Part shown: piece by piece, positions 43,686-55,525 of the stretch | Numbering within the stretch: the stretch's first letter is position 1 | Layout: each line of letters begins with the position of its first letter | NCBI RefSeq assembly: GCF_033568475.1 | Contig: NC_133120.1 | Span: 82,312,151-82,376,150 of the forward strand | Length of the DNA stretch: 64,000 nucleotides | Reading direction: 5' to 3' | Origin: Henckelia pumila | Lineage: Eukaryota; Streptophyta; Magnoliopsida; Lamiales; Gesneriaceae | The notes under the pieces: generated by a model | What the model saw: the letters and a program-made list of their open reading frames with translations, nothing else | The model's database searches: none | What the model was told of the DNA's origin: nothing | Program-made: the position numbers and the translations under genes

Positions 43686-46300
43686 AAGTCGCTTCTCTTA
43701 GTCTAATATGCGGACACTGTGTTTTCTTGACCATTTTACTCTTTGGCTTCACACATTCGTATTTGTTTTCATCAAATATTTTATTCCTCATTCCTCCAAT
43801 CTCACTTCATCTTTCAACTTATTACCCCACTGCCCACCCACGTCTTCTTCCACATTTTTTAAACAAAAAAAACTGTATCAAATAACTAACCCACTAGACT
43901 CTAACTCCAATTATCCTCACGGATTTTCAATTTCATTATATTTTTCATCTGACTTCTAAATTTTCAAATGATTTTTCCCCTATAACATATTGATAAGAAG
44001 TGATAAGAAAATGATCGTAGCAGAAAATGTTTCATTACACACACAACGCGTGTGCCAAATTTACTACTTTTTATAATATCTCCAATGGCTATAGATTTCC
44101 ATCATCCATGCCATCGTTGATTCGATCGAGCTAGTATCACCGCCATCCCAACGACGAAGGAATGATCGACATTTTCAGGAAAGGATCCAGGATGTTAGGT
44201 TGGGAGGCCGTATAGTGTGCAGTCATGACGGAGCTAACAATTTCTAATGAGAGCCGTTAGTTTCGATTTTTCAAAATTGTGATCCGTGTGTTAGTTTTTC
44301 TAAAACTATTTATTTCAATGTGACAAAAACATAAAAGAAAAATTTTGAAAACTAGAAGACATGAACTTTGAACAAGGTAAAATAGGGAGTTCACGATCAA
44401 TAAACATATATTGGAGTGAGGATAAATAAATAATATATATATTTTATATAGCAATATGCTTTTAAAAATTCTCGAAGGCTACGAAGTTTCGCCACTAGCG
44501 AAATCAAATTTTAATTTAATAAAAACCTCATTTTTTTGGGTCATTTTACATTTTATTTTAAAACTTAATTTAAAGTTCAAAAAATATTTTTATTTTTATT
44601 ATTTTAGTATATATTTTTCAACGAAAAATATAAGTGAAAATAAAATTTTTAAAAAGTTAGTTTTTTATTTATGAAAATTATCCACACATAAGAGAAAAAA
44701 AAAGGTTCAATCACTTAAGTGAAAAGTTAAAACTTGAAATATTAAGACAAAGGGAAATTATTATTTGTCGACGAACCTCTAGAAAATGGAGAAGAGATTT
44801 TCCAACTCCGCCTCTTTATTTTTTTGCTAAATTATGTTTATATAATATATATAGGATCAATCAAATAAAATAAAGATAATGTTATTTTTGAAAAATACTT
44901 AAGAAATTTAGAATGAGTTTTCGTACGACAAAAGGATGTGATATTATAAAATGTAAATCTCTTTTGTAGCATGAAGTTTTTCATAAAAAAATTAAGTTGA
45001 CTACGAGAAGCCACTTATATTGTCATGGATTTCTTGATTAAGTATTTGTATGATTCGAAAAATCTTTGAAAAATTTTTAAGTGTCAAATCAAATTAGATT
45101 CAAACACCATGAGTATATTTTCGATAAAGCCACACAAGTCAATAAATGGATTAAAAAACTAATAATCCAGACACATGTAATACAATCGACTTAATACTTC
45201 AGAAGAGGTTACTAAAGCTGTAAAGTATTTGAAATATAAACATGAGATAAAAACTTGCAATATATGAAGTTTTCTTTTGAGCCATAGATGCGATATTTCA
45301 CAAAAGAAAAATATGTTAATTAGTCATGGTACACATCAAAGTATTAAAATATATTTATATGGATATATTATATCCATTAATGAATATTTGGTTATTTAAA
45401 TGATCAAAAAATCTTTAGTTCTGAAGTATTTTATATAAGAATCAATCAAAGATAATGTGACGAATGTTTTCATATGGGCATTGCCGATCATATCAAACTC
45501 TGAGGAAAATGCATGCAATATCGAACAACGATTTAACGATTTCAACTGATGCTTGCAACAGGGGAGTAATTCTTATGCCTTGTTTATGATTTTTCTCAAG
45601 TTGTTCTTCATAACAAGATTTTTGATGATGCAGTTAGCAAGAAGCAAAACATGTCGTACTCTTTTTTCTTCATTGGATTTCCATTGGGTTTTGTTTAATA
45701 AAGTTTTAACAAGACACATTTGTCTTCAAGAAACATCCAAGAAAAAATATCAATTATTGTAATTTTTTTTTTTTCGTTCAGGTTTTTATCACATTAGATT
45801 TTACTGACAAGATTTTAATGTGATAACACTTGAATTTGCATTAAATTCCTAAGCAAACATCTTGCCAAACGGAAATAGAATCCAAGGGCGAGTGTTTTGG
45901 TGGTCTCACGGGTTGGATTCCAAGCTCAGTTTTATTATAAATTAAATCCTTTGGGTCCATATGTCTCACCCGGATTGAATGTGTTGCTGAATATGGTGTA
46001 CGTGACCATCCCAATAATCAACAAAAGTGAAAAAAAGAAAAGAAAAAGAAAAACTAGTAAATTCATTTACAAACAACTCTCTCATGAATCATGATCCTAA
46101 AGTTGGGAGTTCAAAAAGACTAGAGATCAATTACCCAAATAACTCGAAAGTAAAAACCCTACTCGCAATTCATATATATACATAGATATTCGATAGATTT
46201 ATTGTATTATAATTTACAAGCAACGTCATGTTAGAATACAAATACACCGATTAATGACGAGTGTGGCGGAAGCAAATACAAATAAATTGGAAAACTGAAG
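43686..46300. other. AT-rich region without a supported gene
   Basis: Short open frames are not convincing. A palindromic ACACGCGTGTGC-like motif near 44040-44062 resembles one near 42840-42863. Decayed transposon sequence is possible but not identifiable. Confidence 0.45.
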
Positions 46301-46304
46301 TGCT

Positions 46305-47095
46305 TCATGATGAAGCTACGGAAACGGTTTGAGCCTCGGGATTCACAAGAATTACAACAAGCGCAACGATGAAGGCGTAATCCACGTTAGAATACACTGT
46401 CACCTTGAACGTATCTCCCCCGAATAGGAAACTCTGGGCACTCTGCATCTGCAGCAAATAAAATAGTACCATTAATTATTATTATTATTATTATTATTTT
46501 CCACTTCCAAAAAAATAATTTGGATAAAATCGTTTTACCTTGGCGACGATGTTGGAAGAATCTCCTCCAGCATATATGACGCATGATCTATTCAACCAGC
46601 TGCTTTCGATTTTGAAATCACACAACTCCTCCTGGGTGTTGGTAGCCAAGAACACATCTCGCTTGCTCTTCACGCTGAAAAGAAGATCCATTGAATCTGC
46701 GCTCTCTCCTCCTCCTCTGAAAACTACCCATCTTCCATGTAAAGATGGAAACTGGTATACCGACAACATATATATATATATATATTTGAGAACGAACGTA
46801 CAAGATATTCTAGTTAACAGAGATTGGAATAAATCTAGAAAGACAAATTAACCTTTGGCTGAAAAGTGATTAGGGGGTTCCCGGCGACATCGTACAAAAC
46901 GCGGCGTTCACGGAGGCTGAAGAACTTGCCTTTGACTGTCAACATTATGTTATCGTTTACGTCGGTGACTCTGAAACTTTTCCGCTTCCGCACCAGAGTC
47001 AGTTCAATTGGCTCATTCACGCAGAACTGCGGGCTGATCACCGCCACCTGCTGCGGCCCATCCGCATCACCACTTGATCCACCCATATTCATCAA
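46305..47095 (-). CDS. LURP-one-related protein, copy 2 (3 exons)
   Basis: Exons 47095-46853, 46751-46539 and 46448-46305 join through two phase-0 GT-AG introns to 199 aa, ending TGA 46307-46305. The same LURP-one blocks as copy 1 are present (VISPQFCVNEPIELTLVRKRK, FRVTDVNDNIMLTVKGKFFSLRERRVLYD, GNPLITFQPK, SNVDYAFIVALVVIL). It differs from copy 1 by a second intron after NIVAK, which contains an (ATT)n run, and by a different C-terminal tail. The intron before exon 2 holds a (TA)n run. The frame is intact. Orientation and similarity suggest duplication from a common ancestor. Confidence 0.87.
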
Positions 47096-47350
47096 CAGTA
47101 TGTTTTGATTTTTGCTAATAAGAACAAGAATTCTTGCAGCTCTACGCGCAATTAAGAAAATGACAGTTAATTGGGTTTTAACACGATTTGAAGAAAACTG
47201 GAAAATGTTTCCCTTTATATATAAGAGTTTTAAATTTAAATATTATTTATTATAAAATAAAATAAAATAAAATAAAAGGATCTGATAAGAAAAGGTGTCT
47301 AGATGGAAGTCGTTGGATCTGTTCCGTACGTGGCATGTTGAATAGTACGT

Positions 47351-47508
47351 AATTTGAAAACTTCAAACCATTAAAATTTAAATGACGTGAGTCAATCAAT
47401 CACGTTACACATTGGTATATCTCGTGATTAATTTGAAAACTTCAAACCATTAAAATTTAAATGACGTGAGTCAATCAATCACGTTACACATTGGTATATC
47501 TCGTGATT
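47351..47508. repeat. Perfect 79-bp tandem duplication upstream of LURP-one copy 2
   Basis: 47351-47429 and 47430-47508 appear identical. Each unit contains TGACGTGAGTCA, combining an as-1-like TGACG half site with a TGAGTCA bZIP site. It lies about 255-415 bp upstream of the ATG. Confidence 0.85.
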
Positions 47509-47676
47509 CAAACCTTAAATGACAAAAATAATAGTTTTGATATGTAATTTTTATATTTTTATTTTTAATTATAAAAAATATATTATTATAATAAAATCAC
47601 AAATTTTAATTCTGTGCATAGTGAACAAATTTTGTGCACTCACGACACTTCACATAATCAATCATCTTTGATATAG

Positions 47677-48633
47677 TCATTGTTTTTTCTTTACTATATG
47701 TTCGAGATTGTCTCTAGATAGGATGGTATTCTGTTCTGGTCCACCGATTCTCAAAGGTCTTTCAACAGCAAGAGTGATTGGAGCTTTAGATTTTTGTTCG
47801 GGTTTCTTTGAGTCTCTCATCCTCTTTAAGTAATTACCAAATTGTTTGGTAAGCAAGACAATGAATTTATCTCCTAAGTCAGACTCATTTACTTCCTGCC
47901 TCAAATCAACAAAATCGTTGTATGAGTCGTTAGAAACTTGTAGTGTAATATACTTACCTTTTTCCGTTTTCTCCACATTCATCTCTAACTCATATGTTCG
48001 CAGTGAACTCATCAGTTCATCTAAACCCAAAATTGATGTGTCATTTTGATTCATCAATAGCACAGATTTTCATGTGAAATCTTTCGGGCAGTGATCGCAG
48101 CACTTTGCTCACAAGGCATCCGTTCGAAATAGCGTCTCCCAGATCAATTTTCTCATTCTCAATCTTCCTCAAGAGACGTTCATATTCATCGATTATCTCA
48201 ATTTCCTCCATTCTCAAATTTTCAAACTGAGTAGTGAGAATCCTTCTTTTAGTTTGACGCGCAGTTTTAGATCCTTCACAGTGCATTTGAAATTTTTTCC
48301 AAGCATGTTTACCACATATATAGTTAGTAACCAGTGCAAACAATTAGAATCAGGAGAAATAAATACATCATTAAGGGCTTTAGCATTCTAGTTTGAGGCT
48401 ACTGTGTCATCAGCATTCCACTCCGTTTCTGGTTTGAGTGGAAAATCTCCTTCACCATCAGTGGTTCTCGGTGGAGGCCAGCCATTCAAGAGACATTGCC
48501 AAGCTTTCTCATCAATAGATTTGATATAAACTCGCATCCTAAATTTCCAGATTGCATAGTTGGATCCATCCAAGATTGGCGGAATCATCAAGTGAATGAC
48601 TCTGATGCCACTTGTAAGGTTCTGACTTCTCAA
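47677..48633 (-). pseudogene. Decayed Ty1/copia gag
   Basis: Three frames in series (48633-48388, 48343-48041, 48063-47677) carry gag features: PPILDGSNYAIWKFRMRVYIKS, then AWKKFQMHCEGSKTARQTKRRILTTQFENLRM with LRSLPERFHMKICAIDES. Frames change at about 48380 and 48050 and there is a stop in between. A primer-like TGGCATCAGAG on the minus strand (48602-48612) abuts a TGTAAGG LTR-like end at 48613. No protease or pol remains. Confidence 0.75.
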
Positions 48634-49475
48634 CTACGGAAATACCAGAAATTAATTCAAATATCTTTTTGAGTAAGTGTTATCTCTTAGTGTTGTCAAC
48701 ACTTTAAGACAAACTACGCAGCGAAATAAGTTAAATAAAAGTAAATGACACAAAGATATTTATGCACAAGTACTAAGTATTTGCACGATGCCTCATGCCA
48801 AAAAAATTACAAAAAAAAAAAATTAGTTTACAAAAACCAACTAGTGAACGTACATGAAAATCTATTTTTTCAACAAGTTGAAAAAATAAATAACTTCCTA
48901 AAAAATAGTCAGAACTAGAATATAAAAACCAATAAGAAGTTGTAAACACATATGTCGAAAAGAAAAAAAACCAAAGAACCACTTTCAGAATAACACTCCA
49001 CTTCGCGTGTTCTTCAATGACACTACTCGACAACACTGTGTAACGACTTTAGGACTTCTTCAGTATTCTTCGATCTTCAAAGCTCCAGAATTCCTTCAAT
49101 AATCGACTATAATTTTTCTTATGTGATTTGCTCTCTATCTCGCCATATTTTTTTTATCTCGTCTCTTCTCTTCTCTACTTTAAATAGACCTTAGTAATCC
49201 TTCCATGGATAGAATCCTACAAAATATAAAAACAAGATATTATTAGGAATCAAATATTTGCATTAAGAGATAAGAAATATTACCAATTTTAAAACAGTCT
49301 AAGAAATACAAAAATCTAAAACACGTTCTTTCATATGTGTATGCACACGACACATTCATAGCGCGACTACAAGTATACATTATGATTTTCATAGGTAATA
49401 AGATTACAAATTAAGATCAATGAATCTTATAACTTTGCAACCCCAATCACCGTCTTTAAATTTTGAAATATATAT
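48613..49475 (-). repeat. Possible 5' LTR of the decayed copia element
   Basis: It starts with TGTAAGGTTCTGAC next to the primer site. Its right boundary and a partner LTR were not found, so this is a tentative call. The Tat element begins at 49476. Confidence 0.4.
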
Positions 49476-50280
49476 TGATACCCCGATGAGGAAATCACCT
49501 CAGCTCATAGACGACCCTAAGGTAAAGATCAATCCTTAGAGAGACAGGATCGTCCAGGAGATCAGCTCGGGGGATGCGTCAAGCTCCTCCACCACCATCA
49601 CCCAGCTCGGGAGCTCAGTCAAGCTCCTCCACCACCATCATCCAGTTCGGGTCGGGAGCTCAGCTCGGGAGCTCAGGACCTCCTCCAAACTCCTCCACCA
49701 TCATCTCCATCTTAGGTTGGGAGCTCTATTCATTTCAGCCCCGATGTCAGTAGGGAGTTAGCTTAGTAGAGGGGTTGGACAACCTTGATGAGCTAGCTAA
49801 GATGTTAGGATCGGTGCTCGGGTTGAGTTCAGGGGTTCAACAATAGATCACTCATCCCTTTTCCATATGACCCCAGGCAATATAGTGTCCTCATGATGAC
49901 AGTTCAGCTCAGATTGAGTGTTTGTTATTTCCTTTATCAGACAAGATTCAGGCGAGATCTCAGCCTAAATATTCGGGATTGTGATCCCGGGATTCGTGGA
50001 TTCTTGATAAGGAAGGTAGGCGCTAAATCCGGAGCTCTTTCCTATAAATACCAGGTTCAATTTCATCATTTGGGACCTAATTTTTCACTCGTGTGCACAC
50101 ACCACTCTCTATATTTTCGCTATCCTAGCATCTGACTTGAGCGTCGGAGGGGATACGCCGAAACACCTTCCGCCCCCCCTTAATACTCTTGTTAGTGGTT
50201 TCAGGTTAGCAGCAGCTCATCTTTTATTTGGAGGAGCTTCTTCAGCTCATCCAGGAAGATCACTTTATTGAGGTATATCA
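49476..50280 (+). repeat. Tat 5' LTR
   Basis: It is 805 bp, rich in GAGCTC and AGCTCAGCTC motifs. It lacks a short GGGAGCTC-repeat expansion present in the 3' LTR at about 60083-60110. Confidence 0.9.
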
Positions 50281-50281
50281 A

Positions 50282-50299
50282 TTGGCGCCGTCCGTGGGA
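50282..50299 (+). promoter_or_regulatory. Tat primer-binding site
   Basis: TTGGCGCCGTCCGTGGGA directly follows the 5' LTR, as in other Tat-clade elements. Confidence 0.85.
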
Positions 50300-50320
50300 A
50301 AATCAAGCTAAGACGTAGAT

Positions 50321-52222
50321 ATGGCAGAAAGAGGAAGAGGAAGGGGAAGAGGAAATGTGGCGGATATGACTGTAGATCAGCTCAGCCAGTTCATCACTCA
50401 AACGGTGCAAGCGGCCATGGGTCATAATCCACCACCTCCTCCCGTGGGTCAGCCAAACCCAATGGATGCGGTGTGGAAAGAGATTAGGAGACTAGGTCGG
50501 CAAGTAGGAGGTCGGCCTGGGCCTATACAAAGGGAAAGTCCTTTTGCTCGGGCTATTCTAGATGAGGAACTCCCTGCAAATTTTAAGCAGCCTACTTTAG
50601 GGTAATATGACGGAAGCTCAGATCCGGAGGAACATTTGGGGAGATTTGAAAATGCAGCCTTGTTGCATAGATATTCAGATGCAATTAAATGTCGGGTCTT
50701 CCTCACTACTTTGGTTAGGTCAGCCCAGCAATGGTTCAACCTTTTACAGCCTGGTAGTATTCAGAGTTTCAATGACTTCAGCTCAGCTTTTCTACACCAA
50801 TATGCGAGTAGTAAGAAATATTTAAAGACTTTTCTCAGTTTGTTCAATATGAAGCAATCTGAGGTGGGATCGTTGCGGGAGTATGTTCAGCGCTTCAATA
50901 CAGCAGCTCTGGAAGTACCTGCTGCCACTGCTGACACCTTGGTCAACTCTTTCACTCAAGGGTTGAGAGGAGGGGAGTTTTTCAGATCCTTAGTCAAGAA
51001 GCCTCCTTTGAATTATGATGAGCTCCTTAGTAGAGCTGAGAAGTACGTGAATTTGGAGGATGCACAGAGGCAGAGGAGACAGGAAGGAACGTCTGGGAGT
51101 AAACCCAGTGCCAAGGTGGGAGCAAAGGCAGAGGAGAAAACAGGAGGAAGGAAGAGGGTGGCAGAAGAGATGAACAGGGTCAAAGGACCCTACCCCTATG
51201 TACCCCTATCGTTGAGCCTGGAGAAGGCAATGCAAGTATGCGAGGATAGGCGAGCACTTGTGAGGCCCCGCAATGCTGAGAAAGGCCCGCGGTTACCGCC
51301 GTCTGACAAGTTTTGCGATTTTCATCAGGAGTATGGGCATATCACCAATGATTGTCAGAGGCTAGGTGAGGAGGTTCAAAGGATCATGTATGATGACCCT
51401 CGAATCAGAGCTGAGCTGACTCAAAAAGCAAATCCTGCTCGCCAAGGCCGAGCTCCCCAATGGAGGAATCAAAGGAATGAAGTTGGAGAGAATCAAGGTG
51501 ATCATCAGGGAAGAGCTCCTCCAAATGGTCAAGGAGATAGGGTACAGCAGATTGCAAATCATCCCAATCGTTGTGTTATCCATATGATCTCCGGGGGTAG
51601 TACGGATGGAGATTCGGGAAGGGCTCGCAAAGCTCACGGGCGTAGGTTGGAAAATTTTGAGGTAAGTTCTCAGCTCAGCTGTCCCACTGACCCGAACATC
51701 AGTTTTAGAAGGGAAGATTTAAAGGATGTGGTGCTACCTCATAATGATCCCCTACTGGTCACCTTGACCGTCGCCAATTATGACGTGGCTCGTATCTTTG
51801 TGGATACTGGGAGCTCAGTAAACATTATCTTTAAAGAAACTATGGACCAAATGAAATTAGAAGGATTTGAGTTGGATCCAATCACCACAGAGTTGTATGG
51901 GTTCACGGGTCATGCTCTGCAACCATTGGGACAGATAGTGCTCCCCTTGTCCCTTGGGAGTGGAGAGCAGAGAGTAACCAAAATGGCTTGCTTCACCGTG
52001 GTGGAGGCACCGTCCTCTTTCAATGGAATATTGGGGCGCCCTGCCCTGAGTGATTTCCGAGCCGTGGCATCTACCTATCATCAGAAGTTGAAGTTCCCAA
52101 GTGGAAGAGAAGTGGGGGTTGTTCAGGGTGATCAGAAAGCAGCTCGGTTGTGCTATGTGAATGAGGTAAGGATTGATTCAAAGAAGAAGAAGAGGGAGGT
52201 AGGAATGGTTTTAATAGGTTGA
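50321..52222 (+). pseudogene. Tat gag and aspartic protease
   Basis: One frame starts at ATG 50321. It is interrupted by TAA 50603-50605 and ends at TGA 52220-52222, both in the same frame as the rest of pol. The gag core (RSAQQWFNLLQPGSIQSF, LREYVQRFN) is followed by a basic linker and a zinc-knuckle-like CDFHQEYGHITNDC. The protease has VDTGSSVNI and then GILGRPALSDFRAV. Confidence 0.88.
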
Positions 52223-53125
52223 ACATCGAAGGTGCACGAACAGAAGGTGCTTCTGATGTCTGAAGAAGGTCACGAGAAGGTGGAATTAATCCCGGGAGCT
52301 CAGATTGTCAAATTAGCTGCTGATCTGAGCCCATCAGTGAAGCAAAACTTGGTTGGTTGCTTAAAGAAGAACAAAGATGTTTTTGCTTGGTCTGTATCGG
52401 AGCTCACAGGGGTCAGTGCAGAAATTATGGTTCATCGACTAAATATTCTTGCGGGAGTAAGACCGATAAAACAGAAGAAGAGACACTTTGGTCCAGACAA
52501 GGATAAGGTCATTAAAAAAGAGGTAGAGGAACTTCTTAAGGAAGGACACATTAGGGAAGTGCAATTCCCTACCTGGTTATCCAATGTGGTCCTTGTCCCT
52601 AAGAGTTCAGGCAAGTGGAGAATGTGTGTTGATTTCAGGGACTTAAATAAGGCGTGCCCAAAGGATTGCTATCCACCACCTCGAATTGACCAATTGGTTG
52701 ATTCAACGGCAGGTCATCAGTACTTATGCTTCATGGATGCATATCAGGGGTATCATCAAATTCCTCTAGTGGAGGAAGATCAAGAAAAAGTAAGTTTCAC
52801 CACCTCTCATGAAACTTTTTGTTACAGAGTGATGCCTTTTGGTTTGAAGAATGCAGGGGCCACTTATCAAAGACTCATGGATAGAGTGTTTGCCTCCCAA
52901 ATTGGCAGAAATGTGGAAGTTTATGTAGATGATATTTTGGTAAAGTCTCAGGATGATGTGGGGTTGCTGGCCGACCTTGAGGAGTCTTTCTCGACTTTGA
53001 GGACTTATCGGGTGAAGCTTAATCCGGAGAAGTGTGTATTCGGAGTCAGGGGAGGTATGTTTTTGGGGTATATGGTTACTGAGAGGGGCATAGAGGCCAA
53101 TCCTGAGAAGGTGCAGGCTATTTGA
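52223..53125 (+). pseudogene. Tat reverse transcriptase
   Basis: RT motifs appear in order: HIREVQFPTWLSNVVLVPK, WRMCVDFRDLNKACPKD, FMDAYQGYHQI, MPFGLKNAGATYQRLMD, and the active site YVDDILVKS with both aspartates intact. The next in-frame stop is TGA 53123-53125, just before the connection region. Confidence 0.9.
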
Positions 53126-54208
53126 TCCATGTCTGCTCCCCGTAACTTACAAGAAGTTCAAAGGTTGGCAGGAAGGATTGCAGCCTTGTCTCGATTTATA
53201 TCAAGATCAGCCCATAGAAGCTTACCTTTCTTCAAGGTGCTTCGCAAAGCCAAGAAGTTTGAATGGGATGATGAATACGGGAAGGCATTCGATGATTTAA
53301 AAAGCTACTTAGCTAAACTCCCTGTGTTGGCTAAGGCAATTCCTGGTGAACCATTGTACATCTACTTATCGGCTTTGGAAGGGGCCGTTAGCTCAGTACT
53401 TATTAGGCAGGAGAGAACAGCTCAACACCCTATCTATTTCTTCTCACATGCCCTTAAGGGTGCAGAACTTCGGTATTCAGAGGTGAAAAAGTTAGCATTA
53501 GCCTTGGTTATGACAGCAAGGAAGCTCAGACCTTACTTTCTATCACATCCTATTATGGTTCTATCCAACAGCCATATTGGGAGGATATTAACTCGAGTTG
53601 ATATTTCGGGAAGGTTGGTAAAGTGGACTACGGAGCTTAGTGAGTATGATATCCAGTATGAACCAAGGACGGCCGTTAAGGCCCAGGTGTTAGCTGATTT
53701 CCTTGCCGAAACGAGACATATGGAAGCAGAGGATTTGTGGAAGGTATACGTTGACGGCTCTTCTAATAGTGAAGGATGTGGGGTGGGGGTGTTTTTGATC
53801 TCCCCTCGTGGAGATGAGATCAGATTGACAGTTAGGTTGGATTTTCGAGCTTCTAATAACGAAGCAGAGTATGAGGCTATGTTGATTGGCCTCCGAGCAG
53901 CTACGCAAGCTGGGGCAGCTCGGGTGCACCTCTACTCTGATTCACAGTTAGTAGCCCAGCAGGTGAATGGAGCGTATGAAGTCAAAAATGAAAAGCTGAA
54001 GGAATATATGAGGGCGATAGAGGAAGCTAAGGGTTTCTTTGATGAGGTATTGTTTGAACAAATTCCGAGGGAGGGCAATGAAAAAGCAGATTATCTCGCC
54101 AGGATGGCTAGCTCACTTCATAACTGGAATACCAGAAAAGTCGTCGTGCAAGTGGAATTGACACCCTCTACTGAGCTCATACCATTAGCTCAGGAAGAGA
54201 GTGACTGA
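53126..54208 (+). pseudogene. Tat dual RNase H
   Basis: The first (gypsy) RNase H at about 53340-53700 has lost canonical acidic positions: YLSALEGAV where D is usual, and VLSNSHIG where TD is usual. A second, plant/archaeal-type RNase H begins at VYVDGSSNSEGCGVG and keeps D, E (NNEAEYEA), D (YSDSQLV) and D (EKADYLAR). This two-domain arrangement with a decayed first domain is a hallmark of the Tat clade. The segment ends at TGA 54206-54208. Confidence 0.88.
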
Positions 54209-55426
54209 AGAAGGGAGCTCTTGGATTACATGGAGAAGGGTGAGTTACCAAAGGATCAGAAGAAGGCATATCGGTTGAAACAAAGGAGTCTCCGCTTTGT
54301 GGTGATGGAGGGAGTTCTTTATAAGAGGTCATTTGCCGGACCTTTTCTCAAGTGTTTAGGCCCCAAGGAAGCTCATTATGTCCTAAAGGAGATACACGAG
54401 GGGTGTTGTGGTAATCATTTAGGGTCTTATTCTCTAGCCCGTAAGGTTCTCCTGGCGGGATATTTTTGGCCCACTATTCTGAAAGATGCCATAACTTTGG
54501 TGACTTCTTGTGATAGTTGTCAAAGACATAATAGACTTCAGCACCAACCAGCAGCGTTAATGAAAGGGATAGTAGCAGCGTGTCCTTTCGATCAATGGGG
54601 AATTGATATTGTGGGTCCTTTCCCTCCAGCCCCAGCTCAAAAGAAATTCTTGCTGGTTGATATTGATTACTTCTCTAAATGGGTTGAGGCAGAGGCTTTA
54701 GCTCGAATCACTGAGGGGGAAGTCTTGAAATTTCTGTGGAAGAATATTGTGTGCAGATTTGGAGTACCACGTAAGCTCATATCTGACAATGGGAGGCAGT
54801 TTCAAGGGGCTCGAGTGCAAGCTTGGTGTAAAAAAATGAAAATTCAGCAACACTTCACATCTGTCAATTATCCTCAGAGTAATGGTCAGGTGGAGGTGAC
54901 TAATAGGTCTTTGGTGCAAAGCTTGAAGACGCGTTTGGGCCAAGCCCAGGGAAATTGGGTGGAAGAGCTCCCTAGTGTGTTATGGTCATATCGTACCACG
55001 CCAAGAATTGGGACGGGAGAGACTCCGTTTAGTATGGTGTACGGAAACGAGGCCGTCCTGCCAGCAGAAATTGGAGAGGAGTCGGCTCGGATCATTTTCT
55101 ATGATGAGGAAAATGGAAAGAGGAGGATGGAAGACTTAGACTTTTTGGGTGAAAAGAGAGAAGCTGCTGCTATCAGGATGGAGGCATACAAGAACAGGAT
55201 AGCTCGGTCCTATAATCGTCGGGTGCGCAGGAAGGGTTTCCAGGTAGGAGATTTGGTGCTGAGAAAAGTTCAGGAGGTGGCTTTAGGGAAGCTCGACCCT
55301 AAATGGGAAGGACCCTACAAGGTGGTGATGAGACTCAGCTCAGATGCTTACTACTTGGAGGATTCAAAAGGAAAGATGTTGAAGAGACCTTGGAGCGCTT
55401 ACAATTTACGCAAATATTATTCTTAA
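54209..55426 (+). pseudogene. Tat integrase
   Basis: The HHCC zinc domain (HEGCCGNHLG ... CDSCQRH) and the catalytic triad (D in WGIDIVGPF, D in LISDNGRQF, E in NGQVEVTNRS) are complete. The C-terminal part FQVGDLVLRKVQ precedes the natural TAA 55424-55426. The reading frame equals that of gag and RT. Confidence 0.9.
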
Positions 55427-55525
55427 ATATTGCAAGTTCAATTTTCCTTTAAGTTGTAATTTATGCAAGCTACCTTCTACGTTTATCTATAAGCGGTTAT
55501 TTTTTTCAGAAATATTGATGTAAAT

